64,000 nt of DNA from an uncultured Bacilli bacterium (GTDB taxonomy: Bacteria; Bacillota_I; Bacilli_A; RF39; UBA660), in assembly GCA_934182615.1 (NCBI GenBank), contig CAKPRO010000002.1, forward strand, positions 62,001 through 126,000. The letters run 5' to 3'. The translations under genes and the position numbers were made by a program. Shown here piece by piece: positions 51,740 to 59,695 of this stretch (positions within the stretch are counted from its first letter, which is position 1; every line of letters begins with the position of its first letter). Below the pieces are notes generated by a model. That model worked only from the letters and a program-made list of their open reading frames with translations. It was not told the origin of the DNA and searched no databases.

Positions 51740-53890
51740 ATGAATAAGTATAAGTTATATATGATATTTGGCATAGTATTATTAGGTTTATCTATTACTG
51801 GTAGTTTAGCATATTATATATGGAGTAGTAGTACTACTAGTATATCAGGTAATTTATGTTTACCTGAAATATATTTTACCGGAGGAGCTACGATTAATAG
51901 TAAATTAAAACCAGTATCTAGTAAAGAAGAAGGATTAATTAAAGAAATAGAAGTAAACTTACATAAGACTTGTAATAATGATACAGCAGTAATGAATTTA
52001 TATTTAAGTTTAGATTTATTACCAGTAGCCTTACAAGAAAATACTTTTGTATATGAATTATATAATGGTAATAATGAAAGAATATCAAGTGGTAACTTTA
52101 GTGATAAGAAACAAGGTGATACTGTAACACTAGCTGAAAATGAAATAGTAACTAGTGATGTATCTATATATACTTTATATATTTATATAGATGGTAATAG
52201 AGATAATCCTATTACTATGACTAACCAAAATTTTAGATTTAATATCTATGGAGAAGGAACTGGAGCTATATATAAAGAAAATGTAATACAAAATGAAACA
52301 ACAACACCATCTAGTTCTTCTTCAACCTTTCTAAATACTGAAGTATTAAGAAATCAAATAGAATCTATAACCATAGAAAAGACTAATGTCGTACCAAATG
52401 ATGCTAAATATAGTAAAGATATATCTTCGAAGCAAGATGGTAGTGTTATGCTATGGTACACCGATAAAGATAATAATAGTTTATATGAAATATCAATAGG
52501 TAGTGAGAATGGTTCAGTTGAAGCTAATACTAATGGCTCAGGAATGTTTGCATACTTAGATAATGTATCTACGTTAGATTTAACTGGACTAGATACCAGT
52601 AATATGACTAGTATGAGTAATATGTTTTATAATAGTAAGAGTTTAACAGATATAGATTTATCTGGATTTGATACATCAAAAGTGGTTAACATGAATGGTA
52701 TGTTTTACGGATGCAATAATCTAAAGAATATAGATGTATCTAACTTCAACACTAGCAAAGTAACAAATATGAGTCGTATGTTTTACGATAACAATTCTTT
52801 AACTAGTCTTGATTTATCTAGCTTTGACACTGGCAGAGTTAACACTACTTGGAATATGTTTGCCGGTTGTACTAATTTAACAAAATTGAATTTAAGTAAT
52901 TTTAATACTAGTAATGTCATTAATATGAGTAGTATGTTTGGAGAATGCCATAACTTAAAAGAACTTGATATTTCAAGTTTTGATACATCAAAAGTAACTA
53001 ATATGGCGTATTTATTTTTTAACTGTTATAGTTTATTGAAGTTAGATTTAAGTAACTTTAATACTAGTAATGTAACTAATATGGCTCGAATGTTTTATAA
53101 TTGTAATAGTTTAAATTTATTAAATGTAAGTAGCTTTGATACATCAAATGTTACTAATATGGATAGAATATTTGGTGGTTGTAGTTCTTTAGTAACTTTA
53201 GATTTAAGTAATTTTAATACGAATAAAATTACTAACATGAATGGCATGTTTTTAAAATGTAGTAGTTTAGTAAATTTATATATTAATAACTTTGATACTT
53301 CGAATGTCACTGATATGAATTATATGTTTCGAGAATGTTCTAATCTAAAAAAATTAAATTTAAGTAGTTTTGATACTTCGAATGTCACTGATATGAATTA
53401 TATGTTTTTTAAATGTTCTTCATTAGCTTCGATAGATTTAAATAATTTTAATACTATTAAAGTTACTAATATGAGTAACATGTTTAGAGAGTGTATAGCA
53501 CTTGAAACTTTAGATTTATCTAGTTTTAATACTAGTAATGTTACTGATATGAGTTATATGTTTCATGGTTGCAGTAAATTAAGTAATATTAATGTTAGTT
53601 CTTTTGATACAAGTAATGTTACTAATATGAGAAATATGTTTAGTAGATGTTTTGCTATGATTAATTTAGATTTATCTAATTTTAATATGAGTAAAGTTAT
53701 TAATGCTAATTCAATGTTTTTTCAATCTTCAAATATTCAAAAAATTGATTTAAGAAAAGCCGACTTTTCTAATATAACTGATTATGGTACTATGTTTAGT
53801 AGTAATCCAACTATTATAGTTAAAGATAATATTCAAAAGAAATGGCTTACTGATAAATATACTACTCTTACTAATGTAATAGTAGGTTAA
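51740..53890 (+). CDS. DUF285/BspA-type surface protein with 16 repeats of 26 residues
   Basis: Hydrophobic segment followed by GSLAYYIWSSSTTSIS, then a TasA-like beta domain (to about residue 190), a Ser/Thr-rich linker and the array from about 280. Repeats follow L-x-x-LDLSSF-DTS-x-V-T-x-M-x-x-MF (for example NVTNMARMF), 16 units: the bacterial surface 26-residue repeat (DUF285, PARCEL-type) known in Mollicutes, Listeria and relatives, thought to fold as a leucine-rich-repeat-like solenoid. A 50-residue C-terminal cap ends the protein; no LPXTG. The start is the ATG with GGGAGG; upstream frames lie within the terminator. Expression is probably under the leader described above. Likely adhesin or immune-exposed antigen. 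Confidence 0.9.
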   Translation: MNKYKLYMIFGIVLLGLSITGSLAYYIWSSSTTSISGNLCLPEIYFTGGATINSKLKPVSSKEEGLIKEIEVNLHKTCNNDTAVMNLYLSLDLLPVALQENTFVYELYNGNNERISSGNFSDKKQGDTVTLAENEIVTSDVSIYTLYIYIDGNRDNPITMTNQNFRFNIYGEGTGAIYKENVIQNETTTPSSSSSTFLNTEVLRNQIESITIEKTNVVPNDAKYSKDISSKQDGSVMLWYTDKDNNSLYEISIGSENGSVEANTNGSGMFAYLDNVSTLDLTGLDTSNMTSMSNMFYNSKSLTDIDLSGFDTSKVVNMNGMFYGCNNLKNIDVSNFNTSKVTNMSRMFYDNNSLTSLDLSSFDTGRVNTTWNMFAGCTNLTKLNLSNFNTSNVINMSSMFGECHNLKELDISSFDTSKVTNMAYLFFNCYSLLKLDLSNFNTSNVTNMARMFYNCNSLNLLNVSSFDTSNVTNMDRIFGGCSSLVTLDLSNFNTNKITNMNGMFLKCSSLVNLYINNFDTSNVTDMNYMFRECSNLKKLNLSSFDTSNVTDMNYMFFKCSSLASIDLNNFNTIKVTNMSNMFRECIALETLDLSSFNTSNVTDMSYMFHGCSKLSNINVSSFDTSNVTNMRNMFSRCFAMINLDLSNFNMSKVINANSMFFQSSNIQKIDLRKADFSNITDYGTMFSSNPTIIVKDNIQKKWLTDKYTTLTNVIVG
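53291..53407 (+). repeat. Exact 39-nt direct repeats within the DUF285 array
   Basis: Two identical 39-nt copies (53291-53329 and 53369-53407), 78 nt apart, exactly one 26-residue unit. Other units differ more at the DNA level, so this pair is recently duplicated or kept alike by recombination and could change repeat number. Confidence 0.85.
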
Positions 53891-53970
53891 GAAGATACTA
53901 GTTATCTTTCTTTTTATTTGGAGTTATCTTAGTTAGAAAGTATTTCACTGTGAATATGATATCTTATTGT

Positions 53971-54023
53971 TTCTTCCTAGACTATAGGCTAGGAAGAACA
54001 TGAAAATACCTTGGATTTTCATG
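53971..54023 (+). repeat. Twin-hairpin intergenic element, copy 4
   Basis: Arms 53971-53980/53989-53998 (perfect 10 bp) around ACTATAGG, then arms 53999-54007/54015-54023 (perfect 9 bp) around ACCTTGG. Both loops are identical to loops of copies 2 and 1. It lies between the DUF285 gene and the promoter of the next operon. Confidence 0.8.
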
Positions 54024-54073
54024 AAAAGTATAATAAAAATAGTAATTTTATTAAAAAGTATATAATTAATAAC

Positions 54074-54102
54074 TTGCATAAGAAAAAGTTATATGCTATA
54101 CT
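54074..54102 (+). promoter_or_regulatory. Promoter of the second signal-peptidase/TasA-like operon
   Basis: TTGCAT, 17-nt spacer ending TGC (extended -10), TATACT. Confidence 0.8.
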
Positions 54103-54117
54103 TAAGATGGTGATAGT

Positions 54118-54756
54118 ATGAAGAAAGTTTTAAAAGGAATAGGAATAGTTTTAGTAGGAGTGTATGCCATAGTTGCAATAACACTAACAGTATTTTTATT
54201 AAATTATAATAAGTATAATATAACAGAATTAAATAATAAATCACTTATAATAGTAAGAGATGAAGAATTAAAACCAGATTTTCAAAAAGGAGATTTAGTA
54301 ATAGTAAATAAAGATGCTAATAAAGATATAAAAGTAGGAGATAAAATATTCTTCTATGACAATTATAAACAAACAGTATCAGTTAACTTAGGAACAGTAT
54401 TAGAAAAAGAAACAATAACCAAAGAAGAATCAACATTTGTTGTAGATGGTGATCATGCAGTATCCAGTGAATATGTAATAGGTACTGCTAGAACAAGCAA
54501 AACATATAGTAAGTTAGGCACTATACTAGGAATATTAGAATCAAGATTTGGTTTCTTATTTATGATAATATTCCCAATATTAATATTATTTATTTATGAA
54601 ATATATGTTGTAATAAAAGAATTAAAAGAATCAAAATATGATGACGAAGAAGAAGAACCAAAAAAGAAATCTAAAAAAGATAAAAAAGAAGAAGTAGAAC
54701 AAAAAGAAATAAAAGAAGAAAAAGAAGAAATCAAAGAAGAGAAAGATGAAGAATAA
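54118..54756 (+). CDS. Signal-peptidase-I-like protein lacking catalytic residues
   Basis: Fold and membrane layout of the SipW family: helix at about 7-30, domain with KPDFQKGDLVIVNKD, VGDKIFFYD and VVDGDHAVSSEYVIGTA, then a second helix (about 140-165). Where the active paralogue at 55365 has SGSMEPTL, this one has DEELKPDF (Ser replaced by Glu), and where that has THRV it has VNLG (His replaced by Asn). So both catalytic residues are missing. A Lys/Glu-rich C-terminal tail of about 45 residues follows. It heads the operon with a true peptidase, so it may be an assembly or regulatory partner (inference). Confidence 0.78.
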   Translation: MKKVLKGIGIVLVGVYAIVAITLTVFLLNYNKYNITELNNKSLIIVRDEELKPDFQKGDLVIVNKDANKDIKVGDKIFFYDNYKQTVSVNLGTVLEKETITKEESTFVVDGDHAVSSEYVIGTARTSKTYSKLGTILGILESRFGFLFMIIFPILILFIYEIYVVIKELKESKYDDEEEEPKKKSKKDKKEEVEQKEIKEEKEEIKEEKDEE

Positions 54757-55348
54757 AAATATTTTAGTAGTAGTATCATTAATCTTAGTATTTATAACAA
54801 TATATATAATAAGAGATACATATGGACTATTTGAAAGTAAAAATATAATGAATACAAATACAAATATAGCAAAATGGAATGTATTAATTAATGGAACAGA
54901 TATAAAAAGTGGAGAAAACTTTGTAGTAGATTCTGTTAATATAGTAGGTTCTGATAGTGTAAAAAATGGTAAGATGGCACCAGGTACAGAAGGATATTTT
55001 GATATATTAATAGATCCTACTGATACTGATACATCAATATTATATAGTGTTACCTTTGATTTTACCAAAGTAAATGGTAGTTTTGCTATAGATAGAATAG
55101 AAGAAACCACTAGTGGTAATTTAATTAGAACAGGAGAAAATACTTATAGTAAAGTAATAACTCTAGAAGAAATAAAGAATAAAGTAACAAATACAATAAG
55201 AGTATATATAAAATGGAATAATGTTGAAGAAAATAATGAAGAAGATAGTAAAATAGGCTTAACTAAAGATAATTTTATTAGTATACCAGTATCTGTTTCT
55301 GTTATTCAGTATCTAGGAGAACCAGTAGTAGAATATCAAAATGAATAA
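54746..55348 (+). CDS. TasA-like exported protein
   Basis: Hydrophobic segment followed by DTYGLFESKNIMNTNTNIAK, the shared SipW-type context. Mature beta-sandwich with AKWNVLINGTDI, MAPGTEGYFDILIDPTD and NTIRVYIKW; paralogue of the minus-strand protein at 39267. It overlaps the upstream gene by 11 nt (translational coupling). Short acidic tail. Likely a minor fibre subunit or tip; by TasA analogy only. Confidence 0.83.
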   Translation: MKNKNILVVVSLILVFITIYIIRDTYGLFESKNIMNTNTNIAKWNVLINGTDIKSGENFVVDSVNIVGSDSVKNGKMAPGTEGYFDILIDPTDTDTSILYSVTFDFTKVNGSFAIDRIEETTSGNLIRTGENTYSKVITLEEIKNKVTNTIRVYIKWNNVEENNEEDSKIGLTKDNFISIPVSVSVIQYLGEPVVEYQNE

Positions 55349-55364
55349 TAAAGCGGTGATATAA

Positions 55365-55925
55365 ATGTTAAAGTATATAAATAAAATATTTCAAGTATTT
55401 ATTGATATCTTAGTATTTATAATCACCGTTTTAATTTTTTTTTCATTATATAATTTTATATCACTAAAAGTATTAAATAAAGAATATTCAAATGTATTAG
55501 GAGTTAGTATCTTTGAAATAGTAAGTGGAAGTATGGAACCAACACTAAATGTTAAAGATTTAATAGTAGTAAAGAAAACCTCTAATATTAGTAAGAATGA
55601 TATAATAACTTATATAGATGGTAAAGATTTTATTACCCATAGAGTAATAAAGATAGAAGGTAATACTCTTACTACTAAAGGAGATTCTAATAATAGTGAT
55701 GATGTTAGAATAGATAAATCTAAAGTAATAGGTAAAGTAATACTTAGAATACCTAAAGGTGGAGTATTAAGAGAAGTATTTACTACTCCTAAAGTAATAG
55801 TGTCAATAGTAGTAACATTAATATTAATAAGTCTAAGTATATCTTATATACCTAAAGATAAAAGAAAAAAAGTAGTATCTTTAGATGATAAGTTTGAGGA
55901 TCCAGATTGTATATATAAAAAGTAG
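55365..55925 (+). CDS. Signal peptidase I, SipW (ER)-type, second active copy
   Basis: Catalytic Ser in IVSGSMEPTLN and catalytic His in FITHRVIK, with LTTKGDSNNSDD and VIGKVILRIPKGG completing the family pattern. Helices at about 15-33 and 140-160. It lies between two TasA-like proteins in one operon, matching the yqxM/tapA-sipW-tasA idea: a dedicated peptidase with its substrates. 186 residues. The prior gene, its catalytically dead paralogue, is two genes upstream. Confidence 0.92.
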   Translation: MLKYINKIFQVFIDILVFIITVLIFFSLYNFISLKVLNKEYSNVLGVSIFEIVSGSMEPTLNVKDLIVVKKTSNISKNDIITYIDGKDFITHRVIKIEGNTLTTKGDSNNSDDVRIDKSKVIGKVILRIPKGGVLREVFTTPKVIVSIVVTLILISLSISYIPKDKRKKVVSLDDKFEDPDCIYKK

Positions 55926-55934
55926 GTGAAGTAT

Positions 55935-56522
55935 ATGTTTGATAGAAGAAAATTATTAAAATCTAATAAATTAACAATAGCTATAATATTACTCGCCGTA
56001 GTATTAACATTAATACCGATAGCCTACTCTAAACTATTTTCTAAAACAGACTCAGATTCTAAAATAGAAACAGCTTTATATATATTAAATACTGACTACT
56101 ATGAAAAAGAAGTAAAATTAGATGAATTAGTACCATCAGATACACCATATGTATATAATTTCAAAGTAGCTAATAATGATGGTAAAAATAGATTAGAAAC
56201 CAAATTAGAGTATACTTTAAAAATTGTTACTACAACTAATTTACCACTATCATATAAATTATATATGAATGAAAATTATAACTATAATGCAAGTACTAAT
56301 ATCATAACTAAAGATACAATCGAAAAGACAGGGGAAGATGGAGCCTATTTTAGAATTTTAGAAACCGCTAAACAAACCTTTGGTTTTGATAAAGATGAAG
56401 AAAATATCTATCATTTAGTAGTTACTTTTCCTAAAGAATATGATAGTTTTGAATATCAAGATATCATTGAAGGAGTAACAATATGTATAGAATCAAAACA
56501 AATAATAGATAAAAATGCTTAG
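55935..56522 (+). CDS. TasA-like exported protein (minor subunit)
   Basis: Basic start, hydrophobic segment, then IAYSKLFSKTDSDSKIETAL, the same context as the other substrates. The mature region (about 160 residues) includes YVYNFKVANNDGKNRLETKL, typical of the 'F-x-V-x-N-x-[DG]' strand of such domains. The ATG with AGGTGAAG was chosen; a GTG upstream lies inside that site and abuts the peptidase stop. Function by family only. Confidence 0.78.
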   Translation: MFDRRKLLKSNKLTIAIILLAVVLTLIPIAYSKLFSKTDSDSKIETALYILNTDYYEKEVKLDELVPSDTPYVYNFKVANNDGKNRLETKLEYTLKIVTTTNLPLSYKLYMNENYNYNASTNIITKDTIEKTGEDGAYFRILETAKQTFGFDKDEENIYHLVVTFPKEYDSFEYQDIIEGVTICIESKQIIDKNA

Positions 56523-56568
56523 TAAATAAGGCTTCAAAAAAGTTATGCGAAAAATGTCGAAATATCTA

Positions 56569-56597
56569 TTGCAAATAAAAAGGAAGTATGATATACT
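56569..56597 (+). promoter_or_regulatory. Promoter of the major TasA-like gene
   Basis: TTGCAA, 17-nt spacer ending TGA (extended -10), TATACT. A small GAGAG/CTCTC hairpin follows in the leader, then an AAGGAG site. Confidence 0.78.
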
Positions 56598-56655
56598 GAA
56601 ATAGTAATAGTAGGAGAGAAGTACTCTCAAATTCTTAATAAAAAGGAGTGATAAA

Positions 56656-57729
56656 ATGGAAGAAAAAGTTCTTACTAAAGAAGAAAAAGAAAAATTAAGA
56701 AAAGAAAGACAAAAAAGAAGAAAATACAGATTGTTGATATTACTACTTCTAATGTTAGGAACTGGAACAATGCTTGCTACATCAACCTACGCATGGTTTA
56801 CATCTAACAAGAACGTTTCAGTAGAAACATTAAAAGTAAATATCGAAGCTAAAAATGGTATTCAAATATCTGCTGACGGAACAAAATGGAAATCAATAAT
56901 TCAAAAAACTGACTTAAATGCTGCTCGTAATGGTAACTATAAAACTGCTGTTAACCAAATTCCAGGCGCATTAGAACCAGTTTCAACAGTAGCAGTACCA
57001 GATGAAAATGGCTACCTACCTATGTACTATGGAGTAGTTGAAACATCAGATACAGTAGCTAATAATGGTGAATATATCCTAACTGCTACTAAGACTACTG
57101 AAATAGATGATAATGTTAGAACTGAAGGAGAAGCTGATACTGCTAAATTTATTGCTTTTGATTTATTCTTCAAAGTTAACGAAGATACACCTATTTACTT
57201 ACAAGCAAATTCTGGTGTAACTAGTGCAGATGCTAATGATAGTGGTATTAAGAATGCATCTAGAATTGCCTTTGTTACTTTAGGAAATATTACTGATGGT
57301 TCTGCATTAGCAGACATACAAAAATTAAATGCTGGAGTAGGATCAACTGTTACAATATGGGAACCAAACTTTGATGTTCATACACCTGCTGGTGTTGCTA
57401 ATGCTAAAGACGTATATGGCATTACTACTACTGAAGCAAATGGTGAATTAGTACCTTACTCTGGTATTAAAGCTACAATTGCTAAAGCAGATGATATCCT
57501 ATTAGGAGATGCTACTCAAGCAAAACATGAAGATAAATTTACAACAGTAACTCCTACCAAATCTACAGTAGCTGATTTTACTACTAATACAGAATTATTT
57601 ACATTAACTAAAGGTATTACTAAAGTAAGAATCTATATGTGGGTTGAAGGACAAGATGTTGACTGTGAAAATAATGCATCAGGTGGAAATATTAACTTTG
57701 ACTTAAAGATTAGCACAGTGGCACAATAA
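56656..57729 (+). CDS. TasA-like subunit, paralogue 2 (probable major subunit)
   Basis: Lys/Arg-rich start, hydrophobic helix, then TSTYAWFTSNKNVSVETLKV. The mature protein (about 315 residues) carries NGIQISADGTKWKSII, FIAFDLFFKVNEDTPIYL, TIWEPNFDVHTPAG and the motif YMWVEGQDVDCENNA; the same blocks in the same order as the protein at 40701. It has its own extended -10 promoter and strong site, and its codons are noticeably closer to those of the ribosomal genes downstream (TCA, GCA, AAC, CTA), as expected of a strongly expressed protein. A terminator follows at once. Likely the main fibre subunit (inference from TasA). Confidence 0.86.
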   Translation: MEEKVLTKEEKEKLRKERQKRRKYRLLILLLLMLGTGTMLATSTYAWFTSNKNVSVETLKVNIEAKNGIQISADGTKWKSIIQKTDLNAARNGNYKTAVNQIPGALEPVSTVAVPDENGYLPMYYGVVETSDTVANNGEYILTATKTTEIDDNVRTEGEADTAKFIAFDLFFKVNEDTPIYLQANSGVTSADANDSGIKNASRIAFVTLGNITDGSALADIQKLNAGVGSTVTIWEPNFDVHTPAGVANAKDVYGITTTEANGELVPYSGIKATIAKADDILLGDATQAKHEDKFTTVTPTKSTVADFTTNTELFTLTKGITKVRIYMWVEGQDVDCENNASGGNINFDLKISTVAQ

Positions 57730-57740
57730 AATAAATATTA

Positions 57741-57766
57741 AAGAAAGTGAAAACTTTCTTTTTTTT
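57741..57766 (+). terminator. Terminator of the major TasA-like gene
   Basis: 8-bp stem AAGAAAGT/ACTTTCTT with GAAA tetraloop, then a run of T. A compact, strong terminator. Confidence 0.9.
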
Positions 57767-57813
57767 GTTAAAAATATTTAATTATATGATATACTTATAG
57801 TAGGTGATGGAAA

Positions 57814-58533
57814 GTGAAAAAATTAAATGTCATTTGTATAGTGATAGGAATAATATGTTTTTTAGTGGCGGGCTATATAGTAATAGATAAAATATTAATA
57901 AAAGAAGATAATAAAATAGAAATAGATAAAGAAAAAGAACTAAAAGAAATAAATAATCATTTATCTAAAGTAGGTTCTCCTCTTGGTTGGTTAATAGTAA
58001 AAGAAGGTATTGATAGTCAAGATGATAATGGTAAATATAGTCCTAAATATAATTATAATTATTTAGAAAAATATGAAAATAGACAATTATTTGTTATGGA
58101 ATATATATTAAGTTATCAAGATAATATAGATAGTTTTACAGTTTTATCAGCAGGAGACCAGTCTGTAGTAGAAGATACTCCTACTAGTGATTTTACTTTA
58201 TCTTATTTAGATTATAAGGTATTTAATAAGTATTATAAAGAATTACTAGGAGAAGATTTTAAAATAACTAAAGGCAAAATGGGTAATACTAAGTATGATA
58301 AAGATTATGTTTACTTTGATAATAGACATCCTGGTAGTAATGGTGTATATGTATCAATGATTACTAGTGATAAAGTAGAATATAAAAAGGGAGAATATAT
58401 AGCAAATATTAAAGTTACATATAGTACTAGATTAGCAGATATTCTTGATAAAGAAACTAGTGATGGTATAATATCATATACTAAAGATGGTGATAATAAT
58501 ATTATATTAAAATCATTTATATTAAAGAAATAG
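57814..58533 (+). CDS. Membrane-anchored hypothetical protein
   Basis: One N-terminal membrane helix (about 5-25), a charged linker (about 30-45) and about 190 extracytoplasmic residues: GWLIVKEGIDSQDDNGKYSP; LSYLDYKVFNKYYKELLGED; VYFDNRHPGSNGVYVSMITS. No family recognised, and no TasA-like signature. GTG start with AGGTGATGG. It stands alone between two terminators but next to the fibre operon, so a surface role is likely. Confidence 0.75.
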   Translation: MKKLNVICIVIGIICFLVAGYIVIDKILIKEDNKIEIDKEKELKEINNHLSKVGSPLGWLIVKEGIDSQDDNGKYSPKYNYNYLEKYENRQLFVMEYILSYQDNIDSFTVLSAGDQSVVEDTPTSDFTLSYLDYKVFNKYYKELLGEDFKITKGKMGNTKYDKDYVYFDNRHPGSNGVYVSMITSDKVEYKKGEYIANIKVTYSTRLADILDKETSDGIISYTKDGDNNIILKSFILKK

Positions 58534-58554
58534 AGAGTTATCTCTTTTTTTTTT
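58532..58554 (+). terminator. Short terminator before the rpsB region
   Basis: 5-bp stem AGAGA/TCTCT with a 4-nt loop and ten T; overlaps the stop codon. Confidence 0.65.
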
Positions 58555-58615
58555 ACTTTTATGGTCTTAAGTAAATTAAGTTATGGTACTTTTGTTATAA
58601 AATTCAGGAAAATTA

Positions 58616-58644
58616 TTTACTTATTTAGCATAATATGGTACTAT
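58616..58644 (+). promoter_or_regulatory. Promoter of rpsB-tsf
   Basis: TTTACT, 17-nt spacer ending TGG (extended -10), TACTAT. The leader of about 105 nt that follows has partial base pairing (58684-58713) and could hold a site for feedback by S2, but I see no known motif. Confidence 0.62.
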
Positions 58645-58757
58645 ATATATGGCTTTTCAAAAAATATACACAAATATTGATTTAATAATCCTAGTGCCTA
58701 ATAGGTGGATATTAAAAAAGAGATATTTGGAAGCAAAACGAAAGGAGAGTGTTTAAT

Positions 58758-59684
58758 ATGACAGTAGTATCTATGAGCTATTTGTTAGAAGCAGGAGTTC
58801 ACTTTGGTCATCAAACTAAAAGATGGAATCCTAAAATGAAAGAGTATATTTATAACTCTAGAGATGATATTTATATCATTGACTTACAAAAAACTGTTGC
58901 TAAAATGGAAGAAGCATATGAAGCATTAAATAAAATAGCAGCAGAAGGAGGCAAAGTTCTATATGTAGGAACTAAAAAACAAGCCCAAGAAGTATGTAAA
59001 GAAGAAGCAGAAAGAAGTAACATGTATTACATGACTGAAAGATGGTTAGGAGGAACATTAACAAACTTCAAAACTATCAGAAGAAGAGTAAATCGTCTAG
59101 AAGAAATCGAAAAAATGGAAAAAGATGGTACATTTGATAGATTACCTAAGAAAGAAGTAGTAGGACTTAAGAAAGAATACGAAAAATTAAATAAAAACTT
59201 ATGTGGTATTAGAGAAATGACTAAATTACCACAAGCAATCATTATTGTAGATTCAACTAAAGAATATAATGCAATAAGAGAAGCTAAAAAATTAGGTATT
59301 CCAGTATTTGGTCTAATTGACACTAACTGTGATCCAGACGATGTAGATTATGTACTTCCAGGAAATGATGATGCTGTAAGAAGTATCAAAGTAGTACTTG
59401 GTTCATTAACAAATGCTATTATTGAAGCAAATGGTGGAACTATTATTGATTATGTAAGTGAAGATGATAAAAAGCCTGTTAAAGAAAAAACTTTTGCTAA
59501 AAAAGATAAAAAAGAAGTAAAAGAAACTAAAGAAGTTACTGAAAAAGAAGAAATCAAAGAAGAAAAGCCAGAATTAGATTTAAATATCTTAACAGTAGCA
59601 GAACTTAGAGATTTAGCTAAGAAAAAAGAAATCAAAGGCTATTCAAAAATGAAAAAAGAAGAATTAATTGAAAATTTAAAATAA
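58758..59684 (+). CDS. rpsB: 30S ribosomal protein S2 with C-terminal Rho-N/SAP-like extension
   Basis: The core (about 1-230) is a complete S2: MSYLLEAGVHFGHQTKRWNP, VLYVGTKKQAQEV, YYMTERWLGGTLTNFKTI and PQAIIIVDSTKEYNAIREA. A Lys/Glu-rich linker (about 235-270) leads to LTVAELRDLAKKKEIKGYSK followed by MKKEELIENL at the C terminus, a helix-extended-loop-helix of the Rho N-terminal/SAP type that binds nucleic acid. 308 residues instead of about 240. AAAGGAGAG precedes a GTG in the site; the ATG used gives the proper S2 N terminus. Followed by tsf, the usual operon. Confidence 0.95.
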   Translation: MTVVSMSYLLEAGVHFGHQTKRWNPKMKEYIYNSRDDIYIIDLQKTVAKMEEAYEALNKIAAEGGKVLYVGTKKQAQEVCKEEAERSNMYYMTERWLGGTLTNFKTIRRRVNRLEEIEKMEKDGTFDRLPKKEVVGLKKEYEKLNKNLCGIREMTKLPQAIIIVDSTKEYNAIREAKKLGIPVFGLIDTNCDPDDVDYVLPGNDDAVRSIKVVLGSLTNAIIEANGGTIIDYVSEDDKKPVKEKTFAKKDKKEVKETKEVTEKEEIKEEKPELDLNILTVAELRDLAKKKEIKGYSKMKKEELIENLK

Positions 59685-59695
59685 GGAGGAATACT

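Noticed and set aside
54594..55110. Minus-strand ORFs of 61 and 159 codons
   Set aside because: Phe/Ser-rich shadows of the Lys/Glu-rich tail and the TasA-like gene on the plus strand; no ribosome binding site.
58684..58713. A fifth twin-hairpin element in the rpsB leader (CTAGTGCCTAATAGG region)
   Set aside because: There is only one, poorly paired hairpin, and the loop does not follow AC...GG; the similarity to copy 3 is limited to about 11 bases.
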